Assembly: GCA_009785015.1 (NCBI GenBank)
Contig: WQXD01000012.1
Location: forward strand, 1 to 30,256
DNA: 30,256 bases
Reading direction: 5' to 3'
Origin: Oscillospiraceae bacterium
GTDB lineage: Bacteria; Bacillota_A; Clostridia; Oscillospirales; WRJC01
A program made the position numbers and the translations under genes. Position 1 is the stretch's first letter. The number at the start of each line of letters is the position of its first letter. Under the pieces are notes generated by a model that was not told where the DNA came from, did not search any database, and was given only the letters and a program-made list of their open reading frames with translations. Positions 8,504-16,561 of the stretch are shown one piece after another.

Positions 8504-8548
8504 AAAATTCAAAAACCTTTCTTTTAATAATATTTTTTTCCTGCTTGA

Positions 8549-9355
8549 TCACGGCCTCGTGTCCATGCTGCCGAATCTGTACCCTTCTAAATCGAGGGCC
8601 GCGTATGTAAAGCCGTATTGCTTTAATGCGGCGCATATCCTCCCGGAGAGGCCGGGTTCGACTATTTTCGGAAATTGCTCAGGGTTTATCTCTATTCTCG
8701 CGATTGTGCCGTGTATCCTGACCCTGATTTGGGAAAATCCCAAACCGGCCAGCAGCTGCTCGGCTTTTTCGATCATGTCGATTTTTTCCCGCTGCACCGG
8801 ATCGCCGTATGCGAAACGCGACGCCAGACAGGCGCACGACTGCTTGTTCCACGTCGGAAGCCCGAGCGTTTTTGACAATTCGCGGATTTCGGCTTTCGTA
8901 AATCCGGCTTCTCTCAGCGGGCTTTTTACCCCATGTTCAATTACCGCCAAAAAACCCGGCCGGTAGGCCTTGTCGTCGTCCGTATGCGATCCCTCCGCGA
9001 TATACCGCAGATCATAGGGCCCTATGGCCCCTTTTATTTTCTTTAAAATTTCGTTTTTGCATAAATAGCACCGGTTCGGAGGATTTTGCGCGAATATGTC
9101 CCGGCACTCATCGTCGAAGTCGCAGATTATGTGTTTTATGCCCTCTTTTTCGCAAAATTCGGCGGCGCTTTCGATTTCCCTCTGGGACACGACGCGCGAG
9201 CGCGCGGTCACCGCCGCGGTTTTGCCGCCCAAAACGTCATATGCCACTTTTAGCAGCAGAGTCGAGTCGGCGCCGCCCGAAAACGCCACGGCGAGACTGC
9301 CGTAATTTTCTATTATCCCCCTCAGGTTTTCGTGCTTTTCGCGGATATCAATCAT
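8549..9355 (-). CDS. larE: ATP-dependent sacrificial sulfur transferase LarE
   Basis: 268 residues. The PP-loop SGGADST (26-32) binds ATP to adenylate a substrate. The family-specific NPPNRCYLCKNEIL (91-104) and CACLASRFAYGDPV (174-187) follow. C176, directly before LASR, corresponds to the cysteine that donates sulfur in Lactobacillus plantarum LarE, where the enzyme thiolates the pyridinium bis-carboxylate precursor of the nickel-pincer nucleotide cofactor. A second nearby cysteine (C174) plus C96/C99 might instead hold an iron-sulfur cluster, as in some homologues. larA, larB and larC are absent from the window. The ATG at 9355 has GAAGG at 7 bases and is preferred over a longer frame to 9382. 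A consensus promoter lies 50 bases upstream. Confidence 0.9.
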   Translation of the reverse strand: MIDIREKHENLRGIIENYGSLAVAFSGGADSTLLLKVAYDVLGGKTAAVTARSRVVSQREIESAAEFCEKEGIKHIICDFDDECRDIFAQNPPNRCYLCKNEILKKIKGAIGPYDLRYIAEGSHTDDDKAYRPGFLAVIEHGVKSPLREAGFTKAEIRELSKTLGLPTWNKQSCACLASRFAYGDPVQREKIDMIEKAEQLLAGLGFSQIRVRIHGTIARIEINPEQFPKIVEPGLSGRICAALKQYGFTYAALDLEGYRFGSMDTRP

Positions 9356-9404
9356 TTGCCTGCCTTCTTTGCCCTTTCTCAAAAAATTTGGTTCCTGCCT
9401 TTTG

Positions 9405-9433
9405 ATTATACGCTATATCAAAGTCAAAGTCAA
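9405..9433 (-). promoter_or_regulatory. Sigma-A-type promoter for larE and the genes downstream
   Basis: On the minus strand TTGACT (9428-9433), a 17-base spacer and a perfect TATAAT (9405-9410). The start of larE is about 50 bases downstream. It is divergent from the promoter at 9476-9504, so the pair defines a shared control region. The upstream half contains three phased TTGAC/TTGA repeats. Confidence 0.75.
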
Positions 9434-9475
9434 GATTTGTTTTGTAAAAAATATATAAATTATCGGGGTTTGTTA

Positions 9476-9504
9476 TTGAAATTTTTTTTGCTTTGTGGTA
9501 TACT
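9476..9504 (+). promoter_or_regulatory. Sigma-A-type promoter for the small Cys-rich gene and mscL
   Basis: TTGAAA (9476-9481), a 17-base spacer and TATACT (9499-9504), with TG one base before the -10 box (extended -10). It lies about 48 bases before the ATG at 9552, back to back with the larE promoter. Confidence 0.75.
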
Positions 9505-9551
9505 GTCTTTATCGTGTGAATATAAAAACGGATTTTTGGAGTTTTGAATTT

Positions 9552-9764
9552 ATGAACGGAAATGCCGAAAACCTCATAGAGCAAAAATGCTGCTACTGCG
9601 AGCATGCTTCGCCCATAAGCGAAACAAGCGGGTACATATGCAAGAAAAAGGGAATTGTCAGCTATAATTTCAAATGCAGGAAATTTGCTTTTGACCCGCT
9701 CAAGCTCTCTCCGATGCTGCCCGCCAAACCCCCGGAATATTCCCCGGAGGACTTCAAACTGTAA
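9552..9764 (+). CDS. Small Cys-rich putative zinc-ribbon protein
   Basis: A 70-residue protein of unknown function. Four cysteines could bind one metal: CCYCEHA (C12-C15 region), YICKKKG and FKCRKF, followed by FDPLKLSP. Similar short proteins with a C-x2-C...C...C pattern and a final KFxFDPLK motif occur widely in Clostridia as unnamed conserved proteins. I recognise the pattern but not a function. The ATG at 9552 follows GGAG by 10 bases and is preferred over a longer frame from 9495 that would begin inside the promoter. It is the first gene after a strong promoter and 36 bases ahead of mscL. Confidence 0.8.
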   Translation: MNGNAENLIEQKCCYCEHASPISETSGYICKKKGIVSYNFKCRKFAFDPLKLSPMLPAKPPEYSPEDFKL

Positions 9765-9800
9765 TGAAAGGAATCAATGAAATGAAAGGAATGAGGGATA

Positions 9801-10298
9801 ATGAAAATGTTCGATGATTTTAAAAAATTCGCATTCAAGGGAAATGTGATGGATATGGCGATAGGCGTGGTTATAGGGGGGGCATTCGGGAAAATAGTCA
9901 CTTCGCTTGTAAACGACATGATCATGCCGCTTTTGACGCTTTTGACGGGGAAAATAAAGTTCGAGAACCTTTTTGTCGCGCTCAACGGTGAAACCTACGA
10001 AACGATAGAAGCGGCAAAAGATGCCGGGGCGGCCACGCTCAATTACGGTATGTTTGTCATCTCCGTGATCGATTTTCTGATAATTGCCGCATCCATATTC
10101 ATCGTGATGAAACAGATAAACCAAATATCGAAAAAATTGCAGAAAAAAAAGGAGGAGCCGGAGCCGACCCTCAAAGAATGCCCTTTCTGCAAGAGCCAGA
10201 TAAACATAAAGGCCACAAGGTGCCCGAACTGCACATCGCAGATGGAACCGGAACCGGATCAATCCGAACCGGCGGCCGAAGAGGAAAAAACAATTTAG
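9801..10298 (+). CDS. mscL: Large-conductance mechanosensitive channel with C-terminal zinc ribbon
   Basis: A 165-residue inner-membrane protein. The N-terminal helix and first transmembrane segment FAFKGNVMDMAIGVVIGGAFGKIVTSLV (residues about 11-37) are the MscL signature. The second membrane helix is about 83-105 (FVISVIDFLIIAASIFIVM), followed by a basic amphipathic helix. MscL pentamers open under membrane tension to release solutes in osmotic downshock. Past the usual end, residues about 129-147 carry CPFCKSQINIKATRCPNC, a zinc-ribbon-like module, then an acidic tail. The added ribbon occurs in some Firmicutes MscL proteins. Start ATG 9801 has AAAGGA at 10 bases; ATG 9807 is also possible. 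purN follows within a few bases. Confidence 0.95.
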   Translation: MKMFDDFKKFAFKGNVMDMAIGVVIGGAFGKIVTSLVNDMIMPLLTLLTGKIKFENLFVALNGETYETIEAAKDAGAATLNYGMFVISVIDFLIIAASIFIVMKQINQISKKLQKKKEEPEPTLKECPFCKSQINIKATRCPNCTSQMEPEPDQSEPAAEEEKTI

Positions 10299-10305
10299 GA
10301 GAGTG

Positions 10306-10938
10306 GTGTATATCAAAAATATAGCGGTGTTCGTGTCGGGCGGGGGCACAAACCTTCAGGCGGTAATCGACGGGATAAAATCGGGGAAAATAACAAACGG
10401 ACGCATATCGCTCGTGCTTTCGAGCAAAAGCGACGCCTACGCGCTGACCCGGGCAAAAGAAAACGATATCCCGACCCAAATCGTGGAACGCGCAAAATAC
10501 CCCGGCGAAAAGGAATTTTCGGAAAAAATTTTGGAAAAGACGAAACCTTACGATATCGATTTGATCGTGCTCGGGGGGTTTTCGTCGGTTTTGTCCGGGG
10601 ATTTCGTGAAACTCTACAGGAATAAAATAATAAACACCCATCCGACGCTGATTCCGGCGTTTTGCGGAAAAGGCTGGTACGGCTTGAAAGTCCACGAAAA
10701 AGTGCTCGAGAGCGGGGTCAAGCTGAGCGGGGCGACCGTGCATTTCGCCGATGAGATCACCGACGGCGGCCCGATCATTTTGCAGAAGGCGGCCGAAGTC
10801 AAAGAGGACGACACGCCCGAAATTCTGCAGCGGCGCATCATGACCGAGTGCGAGCATGTCATATTGGTCGAAGCGGCGGAGCTTTTCTGCGGAGACAGGC
10901 TTGAAGTAAAAGGAAACAAAGTATATATAAGAAAATAA
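10306..10938 (+). CDS. purN: Phosphoribosylglycinamide formyltransferase
   Basis: About 210 residues. It transfers a formyl group from 10-formyltetrahydrofolate to GAR in de novo purine synthesis. Signatures: VFVSGGGTNLQAVIDGI at the N-terminus (phosphate binding), then NTHPTLIPAF and GVKLSGATVHFADEITDGGPII, with the expected catalytic Asn, His and Asp. The start is uncertain: GTG codons lie at 10303 and 10306, and AGGAG ends at 10301. The second GTG has the better (still short) 4-base spacer. It lies 7 bases after mscL and 23 bases before purH, so it is in one transcription unit with purH and purD. Confidence 0.93.
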   Translation: MYIKNIAVFVSGGGTNLQAVIDGIKSGKITNGRISLVLSSKSDAYALTRAKENDIPTQIVERAKYPGEKEFSEKILEKTKPYDIDLIVLGGFSSVLSGDFVKLYRNKIINTHPTLIPAFCGKGWYGLKVHEKVLESGVKLSGATVHFADEITDGGPIILQKAAEVKEDDTPEILQRRIMTECEHVILVEAAELFCGDRLEVKGNKVYIRK

Positions 10939-10961
10939 CAAACGGGAGGGAGCTTTCACTA

Positions 10962-12515
10962 ATGAAAAAAAGAGCGCTCATAAGCACGGATGACAAAACC
11001 GGCGTCGCCGGGCTGGCAAAGGTTTTAACGGAAAACGGATACGAAATAATATCGACCGGCAAAACCGAAAAAGTTTTGAGAGAGGCACAAATCGAGGTGA
11101 TAAATATCTCCGCCGTCACGGGTTTTCCGGAATGCTTGGACGGGCGGGTAAAAACGCTCGACCCGAAAATTCACGCGGGAATTTTGGCAGTGCGCGAAAA
11201 TCCAAGCCACATGGAGCAGCTCGAAAAACTGAATGTGAACACAATCGACATGGTGGTGGCGAATCTGTATCCGTTTAAAGAAACCATATCAAAAGAGCCG
11301 CCGGTTTCCTTGGAGGAGGCAATCGAGAAAATAGACATAGGCGGCCCGGCCATGCTGCGTTCCGCCGCGAAAAACTGGCAGGACGTCGTGGTGGCGGTCG
11401 ACCCGAAGGATTATGACATGATCGCCGGGCAGATAACAAACAACGGGTTTGTCGACAAGGAGACGAAGCTAAAACTCGCCTGCAAGGTCTTTGAGCACAC
11501 GGCGGCGTATGACGCCCTGATTGCGGCATATCTGCGGGGGGCCGCGAACGCGGACAAATTCCCGGAAAAGCTGACGTTCACATATGAAAAAGCGGAAAAG
11601 ATGCGCTACGGCGAAAATCCCCACCAGCGCGGCGTCTTCTATAAAGAACCCGGAAAGCTCGACGGCACCGTGGCAAACGCGGTCTGGCTCCACGGCAAGG
11701 AGATGTCGTATTTAAACGTGAACGACGCCAACGGCGCGCTCGACCTGTTGAAGGAATTTTCCCCGGAAAAGCCCGCCGCCGTCGCAGTCAAGCACGCCAC
11801 CCCGTGCGGCGCGGGAATCGGGGAGACGGCGGCAGAGGCGTACCTAAGGGCGCATGACGCCGACCCCGTTTCGATTTCCGGCGGAATCGTCGCACTTAAC
11901 CGGGAAGTCGACGAGGCTGCGGCAAATGAAATGTCGAAGATTTTTTTGGACATCATAATCGCGCCGTCATACACCCCGGCGGCATTCGGCATACTCGCCC
12001 AAAAGAGAAATATAAGGCTGCTCAAACTCGAAAATATAAGCAAACCGAACACAAAAGACATGTATGACCAGAAAAAAGTGCCCGGAGGTCTGCTCGTGCA
12101 GGAACTCGACGCCTGCCTTGTAGATCACTCCCTGCTTAAAACCGTGACGAAAAGAGAGCCGACCGAAGAAGAAATGAAAGCCCTTCTGTTTGCTTTCAGG
12201 GTGGTCAAGCACGCAAAATCAAACGCGATAGTGCTGGCTGCAAACGACGCGACAGTCGGCATAGGGGCGGGGCAGACCAACAGGGTCGGCGCGCTTGAAA
12301 TCGCGGTAAAATACGCGGGCGACAAGGCAAAAGGCTCCGTGATGGCCTCGGACGCCTATCTGCCCTTTTCGGATTCGGTCGCTCTCGCCCACAAAGCGGG
12401 CGTGACCGCGATAATCCAGCCGGGCGGCTCGATACGCGACCGGGAATCGGTGGATCTGTGCGATCTGCACAATATCGCGATGGTATTTACCGGCATACGG
12501 CATTTCAAACATTAA
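10962..12515 (+). CDS. purH: Bifunctional AICAR transformylase / IMP cyclohydrolase
   Basis: 517 residues, normal length. The N-terminal MGS-like cyclohydrolase domain (about 1-195) has GYEIISTGKTEKVL, TLDPKIHAGILA and GGPAMLRSAAKNW. The C-terminal AICAR formyltransferase domain (about 200-517) has the catalytic KHATPCG and closes with GGSIRDRESVD. It performs the last two steps of IMP synthesis. GGGAGGGAG lies about 9-12 bases before the ATG. It is flanked by purN and purD in a compact order. The remaining purine genes are not in the window. Confidence 0.97.
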   Translation: MKKRALISTDDKTGVAGLAKVLTENGYEIISTGKTEKVLREAQIEVINISAVTGFPECLDGRVKTLDPKIHAGILAVRENPSHMEQLEKLNVNTIDMVVANLYPFKETISKEPPVSLEEAIEKIDIGGPAMLRSAAKNWQDVVVAVDPKDYDMIAGQITNNGFVDKETKLKLACKVFEHTAAYDALIAAYLRGAANADKFPEKLTFTYEKAEKMRYGENPHQRGVFYKEPGKLDGTVANAVWLHGKEMSYLNVNDANGALDLLKEFSPEKPAAVAVKHATPCGAGIGETAAEAYLRAHDADPVSISGGIVALNREVDEAAANEMSKIFLDIIIAPSYTPAAFGILAQKRNIRLLKLENISKPNTKDMYDQKKVPGGLLVQELDACLVDHSLLKTVTKREPTEEEMKALLFAFRVVKHAKSNAIVLAANDATVGIGAGQTNRVGALEIAVKYAGDKAKGSVMASDAYLPFSDSVALAHKAGVTAIIQPGGSIRDRESVDLCDLHNIAMVFTGIRHFKH

Positions 12516-12537
12516 AAAACGGGAGAAGTATATATTT

Positions 12538-13806
12538 ATGAAAATATTGGTGGTCGGCGGCGGCGGGCGCGAACACGCCATAATAAAAAAACTGTCCGAA
12601 AGCTCAAAAAAGCCCGAGCTGTTCGCAGCGCCCGGAAACGGCGGCATCGCGAAGACGGCGAAGTGCTTTCCCGATATCAAAGCCACGGACATAGAAAAAA
12701 TAGTCGAACTGACCGCGCGGCAAAAATTCGACCTGGTCTTTGTCGCAAGCGACGACCCCCTCGCCTTGGGCCTTGTCGACGAAATCGAAAAACTCGGCGC
12801 CAGGGCGTTCGGGCCCTTAAAAAGGGCCGCCGAAATCGAATGGAGCAAAGTATTTTCGAAGGGCCTGATGAAAAAATACAATATCCCCACAGCCGAATAT
12901 GAAACTTTCGGCGATTTTGAAAGCGCGGCGCACTATGTCAAAAACGGCGCGGCCTTTCCCGTGTGGATAAAATCCGACGGTCTGGCGCTCGGAAAAGGCG
13001 CGGTCCGCGCCATAAACCAAGATGGGGCGCTCGGCATTTTAAAGGAGATCATGGTCGATAAAAAATTCGGAAATTCGGGCGACAGGGTCGTTATTGAGCA
13101 GGAACTGACGGGCCGGGAGATAACCATTCTGGCGTTCTGCGACGGGAAAACGGTCAAGCCCATGGTATCCTCGCAGGATCACAAAAGGGCCCTCGACGGA
13201 GACAAGGGCGAGAACACCGGCGGAATGGGGAGCTTTTCCCCTTCTCTGCTCTACACAAAAGAAATCGCGGACGAGTGCATGAAAAATATATACCTGCCCA
13301 CAATAGACGCGATGCGGGCCGAGGGCAGGGCATACCGGGGCGTGCTGTATTTCGGTTTGATGCTCACGCCCGGCGGGGCAAAAGTGATAGAATACAACGC
13401 GCGCTTCGGCGACCCCGAGGCGCAGGTGGTGCTGCCCAGGCTCAAAACGGACTTCCTGGATATAATCGAGGCGGTGATCGAAGAAAGGCTCGGCGAAATC
13501 GAGATAGAATGGGAAGAAAACGCGGCGGTCTGCGTGATTTTGGCTTCGGGGGGCTATCCGGGAAAATACGCGAAGGGATATGCCATAACCGGAATAGACG
13601 AAGCGGAGAAAGCAGGCGGCCTCACGGTGTATCACGCGGGCACGGCAGCGGGCAAAAACGGCGGGTTTGAAACTTCCGGCGGGCGCGTTTTGGGGGTTAC
13701 GGCGGTTTGCCGCGATTTGCCGTCGGCGATAGAGAAAGTATACGGCGAAATCGATAAGATAAGCTTTAAGGATATGTTTTACAGAAAGGACATCGGGGCA
13801 AGGTGA
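12538..13806 (+). CDS. purD: Phosphoribosylamine-glycine ligase
   Basis: A 422-residue ATP-grasp enzyme that joins glycine to phosphoribosylamine, giving GAR. Visible signatures: GGGGREHAIIKKL at the N-terminus, KSDGLALGKGA (ATP-binding), DHKRALDGDKGENTGGMG, and EYNARFGDPEAQVVLPRL, the family hallmark with metal ligands. Length is normal. It begins 22 bases after purH, and its TGA overlaps the GTG of the next gene (GTGA), coupling them. Regulation appears to be shared with purN and purH; no purine riboswitch was seen upstream. Confidence 0.97.
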   Translation: MKILVVGGGGREHAIIKKLSESSKKPELFAAPGNGGIAKTAKCFPDIKATDIEKIVELTARQKFDLVFVASDDPLALGLVDEIEKLGARAFGPLKRAAEIEWSKVFSKGLMKKYNIPTAEYETFGDFESAAHYVKNGAAFPVWIKSDGLALGKGAVRAINQDGALGILKEIMVDKKFGNSGDRVVIEQELTGREITILAFCDGKTVKPMVSSQDHKRALDGDKGENTGGMGSFSPSLLYTKEIADECMKNIYLPTIDAMRAEGRAYRGVLYFGLMLTPGGAKVIEYNARFGDPEAQVVLPRLKTDFLDIIEAVIEERLGEIEIEWEENAAVCVILASGGYPGKYAKGYAITGIDEAEKAGGLTVYHAGTAAGKNGGFETSGGRVLGVTAVCRDLPSAIEKVYGEIDKISFKDMFYRKDIGAR

Positions 13807-15032
13807 AAATCGCGGTGGTCGGCGGCGGGGCGGCGGGGCTTATGGCCGCCGGCGAAGCTGCGGCGGCGGGGGCGGAGGTCACGCTCTTTGAAAAAAATGA
13901 AAAACTCGGAAGAAAACTCGCCATAACCGGAAAAGGGCGCTGCAATGTCACCAATCTGTGCGGCGTGGGCGAATTTTTGTCGAATGTGGCGACCAACCCC
14001 AAGTTTTTGTATTCCGCGCTGAATTGTTTCACTCCGCAGAATTGCGTGGATTTTTTTGAGAGACTCGGCGTCGGGCTGAAAACGGAGCGCGGGAAAAGGG
14101 TTTTTCCGAAGTCCGGCAGCGCCTTTGACATAGTGGACGCGCTGAAAAAATATATAAAAACCAACGGGGTAAAAATAAAGCGGGGAGCCGTTGAAAAACT
14201 GTTGATATGCGGCGGCAGAATCGCCGGAGTGGCGGCGGGGGGCCAGACATATGATTTTGAGCGCGTGATTTTGTGCACGGGCGGGGCGTCGTATCCCGGC
14301 ACCGGCTCGACCGGCGACGGGTATGGGCTCGCGGCCCGGGCCGGGCACGGGATCGCGGATTTGAAACCCTCCCTTGTGCCCCTTGAAACCGGGGAAAATT
14401 TTTGCGCCGAATTGATGGGGCTGAGTCTGAAAAATATAACAATGCGCCTCTACGAAGGAGACAAAAAGATTTTCGAGGAAATGGGCGAGATGCTTTTCAC
14501 GCATTTCGGAATCTCGGGGCCTCTGGCGCTTTCCGCCTCCTCGCATATAAGAGACGCAAAAAATAAAAGCTATACCATAAAATTGGACTTGAAACCCGCG
14601 CTCGGCGCGGAACAGTTGGACAAAAGGATACTCTCGGATTTCGAAAAGTATAAAAACAAAATGTTCAAAAATTCGCTGGACGACCTGCTGCCGAAAAAAA
14701 TGATTCCGGTTTTCGTCAAGATTCTGGAAGACCGCATAAATCCGGAGAAGAAAATAAATGAAATCACAAAAGCCGAAAGGACAAAACTCGCCGGCTTGTT
14801 TAAGGATTTTACCATGAGCTTCAAAGCCTTCAGGCCCATAGACGAGGCGATAATCACCTGCGGGGGAGTGAAAACCGACGAAATTCATTCGAACACGATG
14901 GAATCGAAATTGGTCGCCGGGCTTTATTTCGCAGGCGAAATAATCGACGTCGACGCCTATACGGGGGGATTCAATCTGCAAATAGCGTTTTCCACGGGGA
15001 AACTCGCGGGAAAAAGCGCCGCCGAAAATTGA
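13803..15032 (+). CDS. HI0933-family (BaiN/YhiN-like) FAD-dependent oxidoreductase
   Basis: A 409-residue flavoprotein. A Rossmann motif GGGAAGLMAAGEA (about residues 7-19) is followed by FEKNEKLGRKLAITGKGRCNVTN, the signature of this family, and CTGGASYPGTGSTGDGY around 158-175. The C-terminal FAGEIIDVDAYTGGFNLQIAFSTG completes the FAD site. The family includes BaiN, implicated in bile acid 7-dehydroxylation in Clostridium scindens, but most members have no known substrate. In many Clostridia such a gene lies directly upstream of cmk and plsC, as here. Start GTG 13803 overlaps the purD stop by 4 bases. Confidence 0.93.
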   Translation: MKIAVVGGGAAGLMAAGEAAAAGAEVTLFEKNEKLGRKLAITGKGRCNVTNLCGVGEFLSNVATNPKFLYSALNCFTPQNCVDFFERLGVGLKTERGKRVFPKSGSAFDIVDALKKYIKTNGVKIKRGAVEKLLICGGRIAGVAAGGQTYDFERVILCTGGASYPGTGSTGDGYGLAARAGHGIADLKPSLVPLETGENFCAELMGLSLKNITMRLYEGDKKIFEEMGEMLFTHFGISGPLALSASSHIRDAKNKSYTIKLDLKPALGAEQLDKRILSDFEKYKNKMFKNSLDDLLPKKMIPVFVKILEDRINPEKKINEITKAERTKLAGLFKDFTMSFKAFRPIDEAIITCGGVKTDEIHSNTMESKLVAGLYFAGEIIDVDAYTGGFNLQIAFSTGKLAGKSAAEN

Positions 15033-15054
15033 TCCGGGTTCAAAATCGTCAAAA

Positions 15055-15108
15055 TTTACATTAAATTAACAAATTTCTTATCTAATATCACTTTTAATGC
15101 GTAGATAA
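15055..15108 (+). promoter_or_regulatory. Possible promoter and inverted repeat upstream of cmk
   Basis: The 163-base AT-rich gap before cmk holds TTTACA (15055-15060) and, 18 bases on, TATCTA (15079-15084), a weak promoter. The inverted repeat TTATCTA (15078-15084) / TAGATAA (15102-15108) with a 17-base spacer overlaps the -10 element, where an operator could sit. No factor is assigned. Confidence 0.3.
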
Positions 15109-15195
15109 ATACTGTATTATTTAATAAAATGGCGATGTGTGTTTTTATCGCCCTCTGCCGACAGCCCCACTCTAATTAAGGATCCGTATTGTACA

Positions 15196-15927
15196 ATGGA
15201 TTTGCTTTCCCGCGGTAAAACCGACCAAAAAAATAAATTTTTCGCCGTCGCGATAGACGGCCCCTCCGGCGCGGGGAAAAGCACTCTCGCCAAAGCGCTG
15301 GCCGAGAAGCTCGGGTTTTTGTATCTCGACACCGGGGCCCTGTACAGAACGGTCGGATTGTATGTGTATGAGGCGGGACTGCGCGGCGATGAAACGGAAA
15401 AAATCGGGGAGCTTGTCAAAAGCGGGGAAATAAAAATAGAGGTGGCCCACGAAGGCGGCGAACAGAAGGTTTTTTTGAACGGTTCGGATGTCTCCGGGAA
15501 AATCAGGGGCAGCCTGATGTCAAAGTACGCCTCCGACGTCTCGAAAATACCCGAAGTGCGCGAGTTTTTGCTGAACACACAAAAGGACGCCGCGAAAAAA
15601 AACGACATAATAATGGACGGCAGGGATATAGGGACGGTGATCCTGCCGGGCGCCGACGTGAAGATATTTTTGACCGCCTCGCCCGATGTGAGGGCCAGGA
15701 GAAGATTCGCGGAGCTCGGCCAAAAGGGAGAAAAAGTCGGCTATGACGCGGTTTTGCGCGAAATAAACGAAAGAGACGCCCAGGATTCGAGCCGCGCGGC
15801 GGCCCCGCTGAAACCGGCGGGGGACGCAATCATCCTAAACAACTCCGAATGCGCCTCCCCGGAGGATACGGCGGATAAGGCGCTCGATATAATAAAGGAA
15901 ATATTGCCAGATGTCTGTATTCGGTAA
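15196..15927 (+). CDS. cmk: Cytidylate kinase
   Basis: A 243-residue nucleoside monophosphate kinase that phosphorylates CMP and dCMP. P-loop IDGPSGAGKSTLAKALAEKL (about residues 20-39), then YLDTGALYRTVGL and MDGRDIGTVILPGADVKIFLTAS (CMP binding), and the lid R-A-R-R-R-F. The ATG at 15196 has AAGGA about 13 bases upstream. A longer frame from GTG 15139 has no ribosome-binding site and no family match in its added residues. Its 3' end overlaps plsC by 17 bases. cmk-plsC-ispH/rpsA is a familiar clostridial operon. Confidence 0.94.
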   Translation: MDLLSRGKTDQKNKFFAVAIDGPSGAGKSTLAKALAEKLGFLYLDTGALYRTVGLYVYEAGLRGDETEKIGELVKSGEIKIEVAHEGGEQKVFLNGSDVSGKIRGSLMSKYASDVSKIPEVREFLLNTQKDAAKKNDIIMDGRDIGTVILPGADVKIFLTASPDVRARRRFAELGQKGEKVGYDAVLREINERDAQDSSRAAAPLKPAGDAIILNNSECASPEDTADKALDIIKEILPDVCIR

Positions 15928-16561
15928 TGTGCAAAAAAGTTTCGTGGCGGGTTTTTTCAGAAAACTTTTCAGGGTCCGCGTGATCAATCCCGAAAATGAG
16001 CCTTTGGACGGCGATGTGGGGGCGTATGTGGCGTGTATAAACCATTCCTCTAACTGGGACCCGATTCTGATAGGCGCCTGCATGCACCGCCCGCTGAGAT
16101 ATATGGCGAAATCCGAATTGTTCAAAGTCCCGCTCTTGAAATCCTTAGTCAGGCTTTTCGGGGCTTACCCCGTGAAAAGGGACACCGCCGACGTCGCGTC
16201 CGTACGGGCCACTATAGCCATCCTCGAAAACGGGGAAGTGGTGGGGATGTACCCCCAGGGCCACAGGGCAAAGGGGATCCACCCCGAAAAAATAACCCCG
16301 AAGGGCGGGGTCGCGATGGTCGCCTTCAAAGCCAAAACCGGCATACTGCCGATTACCGTCATATCAAAAGGCTATAAGGTCAGGGCATTTCGCAAAACCA
16401 TAGTGGTTTTCGGGGAATATATACCTTTTGAGGAATTCGAAAAAATCGGCGGGGAGGCCGGCGGCATGGAATTGTACAAAAAAATGACGGACAGGGTCTA
16501 CGGCGAAATTCTGGAAAATTACGAAAAATACGATATTTTAAATAAAAAAGGTGTACAGTGA
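15911..16561 (+). CDS. plsC: 1-acyl-sn-glycerol-3-phosphate acyltransferase
   Basis: A 216-residue membrane-associated acyltransferase making phosphatidic acid from lysophosphatidic acid. The catalytic NHSSNWD motif (HX4D) is at about residues 43-49. MAKSELFKVPLL, PVKRDTADVASVR and YPQGHRAKG (the EGTRS-like substrate motif, here with Gln in place of Glu) follow, then ILPITVI. The start ATG 15911 lies inside the end of cmk with AAGGA at 11 bases. The stop overlaps the GTG of the next gene by 4 bases (GTGA). Family assignment is firm. The acyl donor (acyl-ACP or acyl-CoA) is not visible. Confidence 0.93.
   Translation: MSVFGNVQKSFVAGFFRKLFRVRVINPENEPLDGDVGAYVACINHSSNWDPILIGACMHRPLRYMAKSELFKVPLLKSLVRLFGAYPVKRDTADVASVRATIAILENGEVVGMYPQGHRAKGIHPEKITPKGGVAMVAFKAKTGILPITVISKGYKVRAFRKTIVVFGEYIPFEEFEKIGGEAGGMELYKKMTDRVYGEILENYEKYDILNKKGVQ

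Noticed and set aside
10303..13806. A complete purine biosynthesis operon
   Set aside because: Only purN, purH and purD are present. purE, purK/C, purQ/L, purF and purM are not in the window.
13779..14981. Minus-strand frame of 400 codons opposite the HI0933 flavoprotein
   Set aside because: It is antisense to a protein with full family signatures, and the translated sequence shows no fold or motif.
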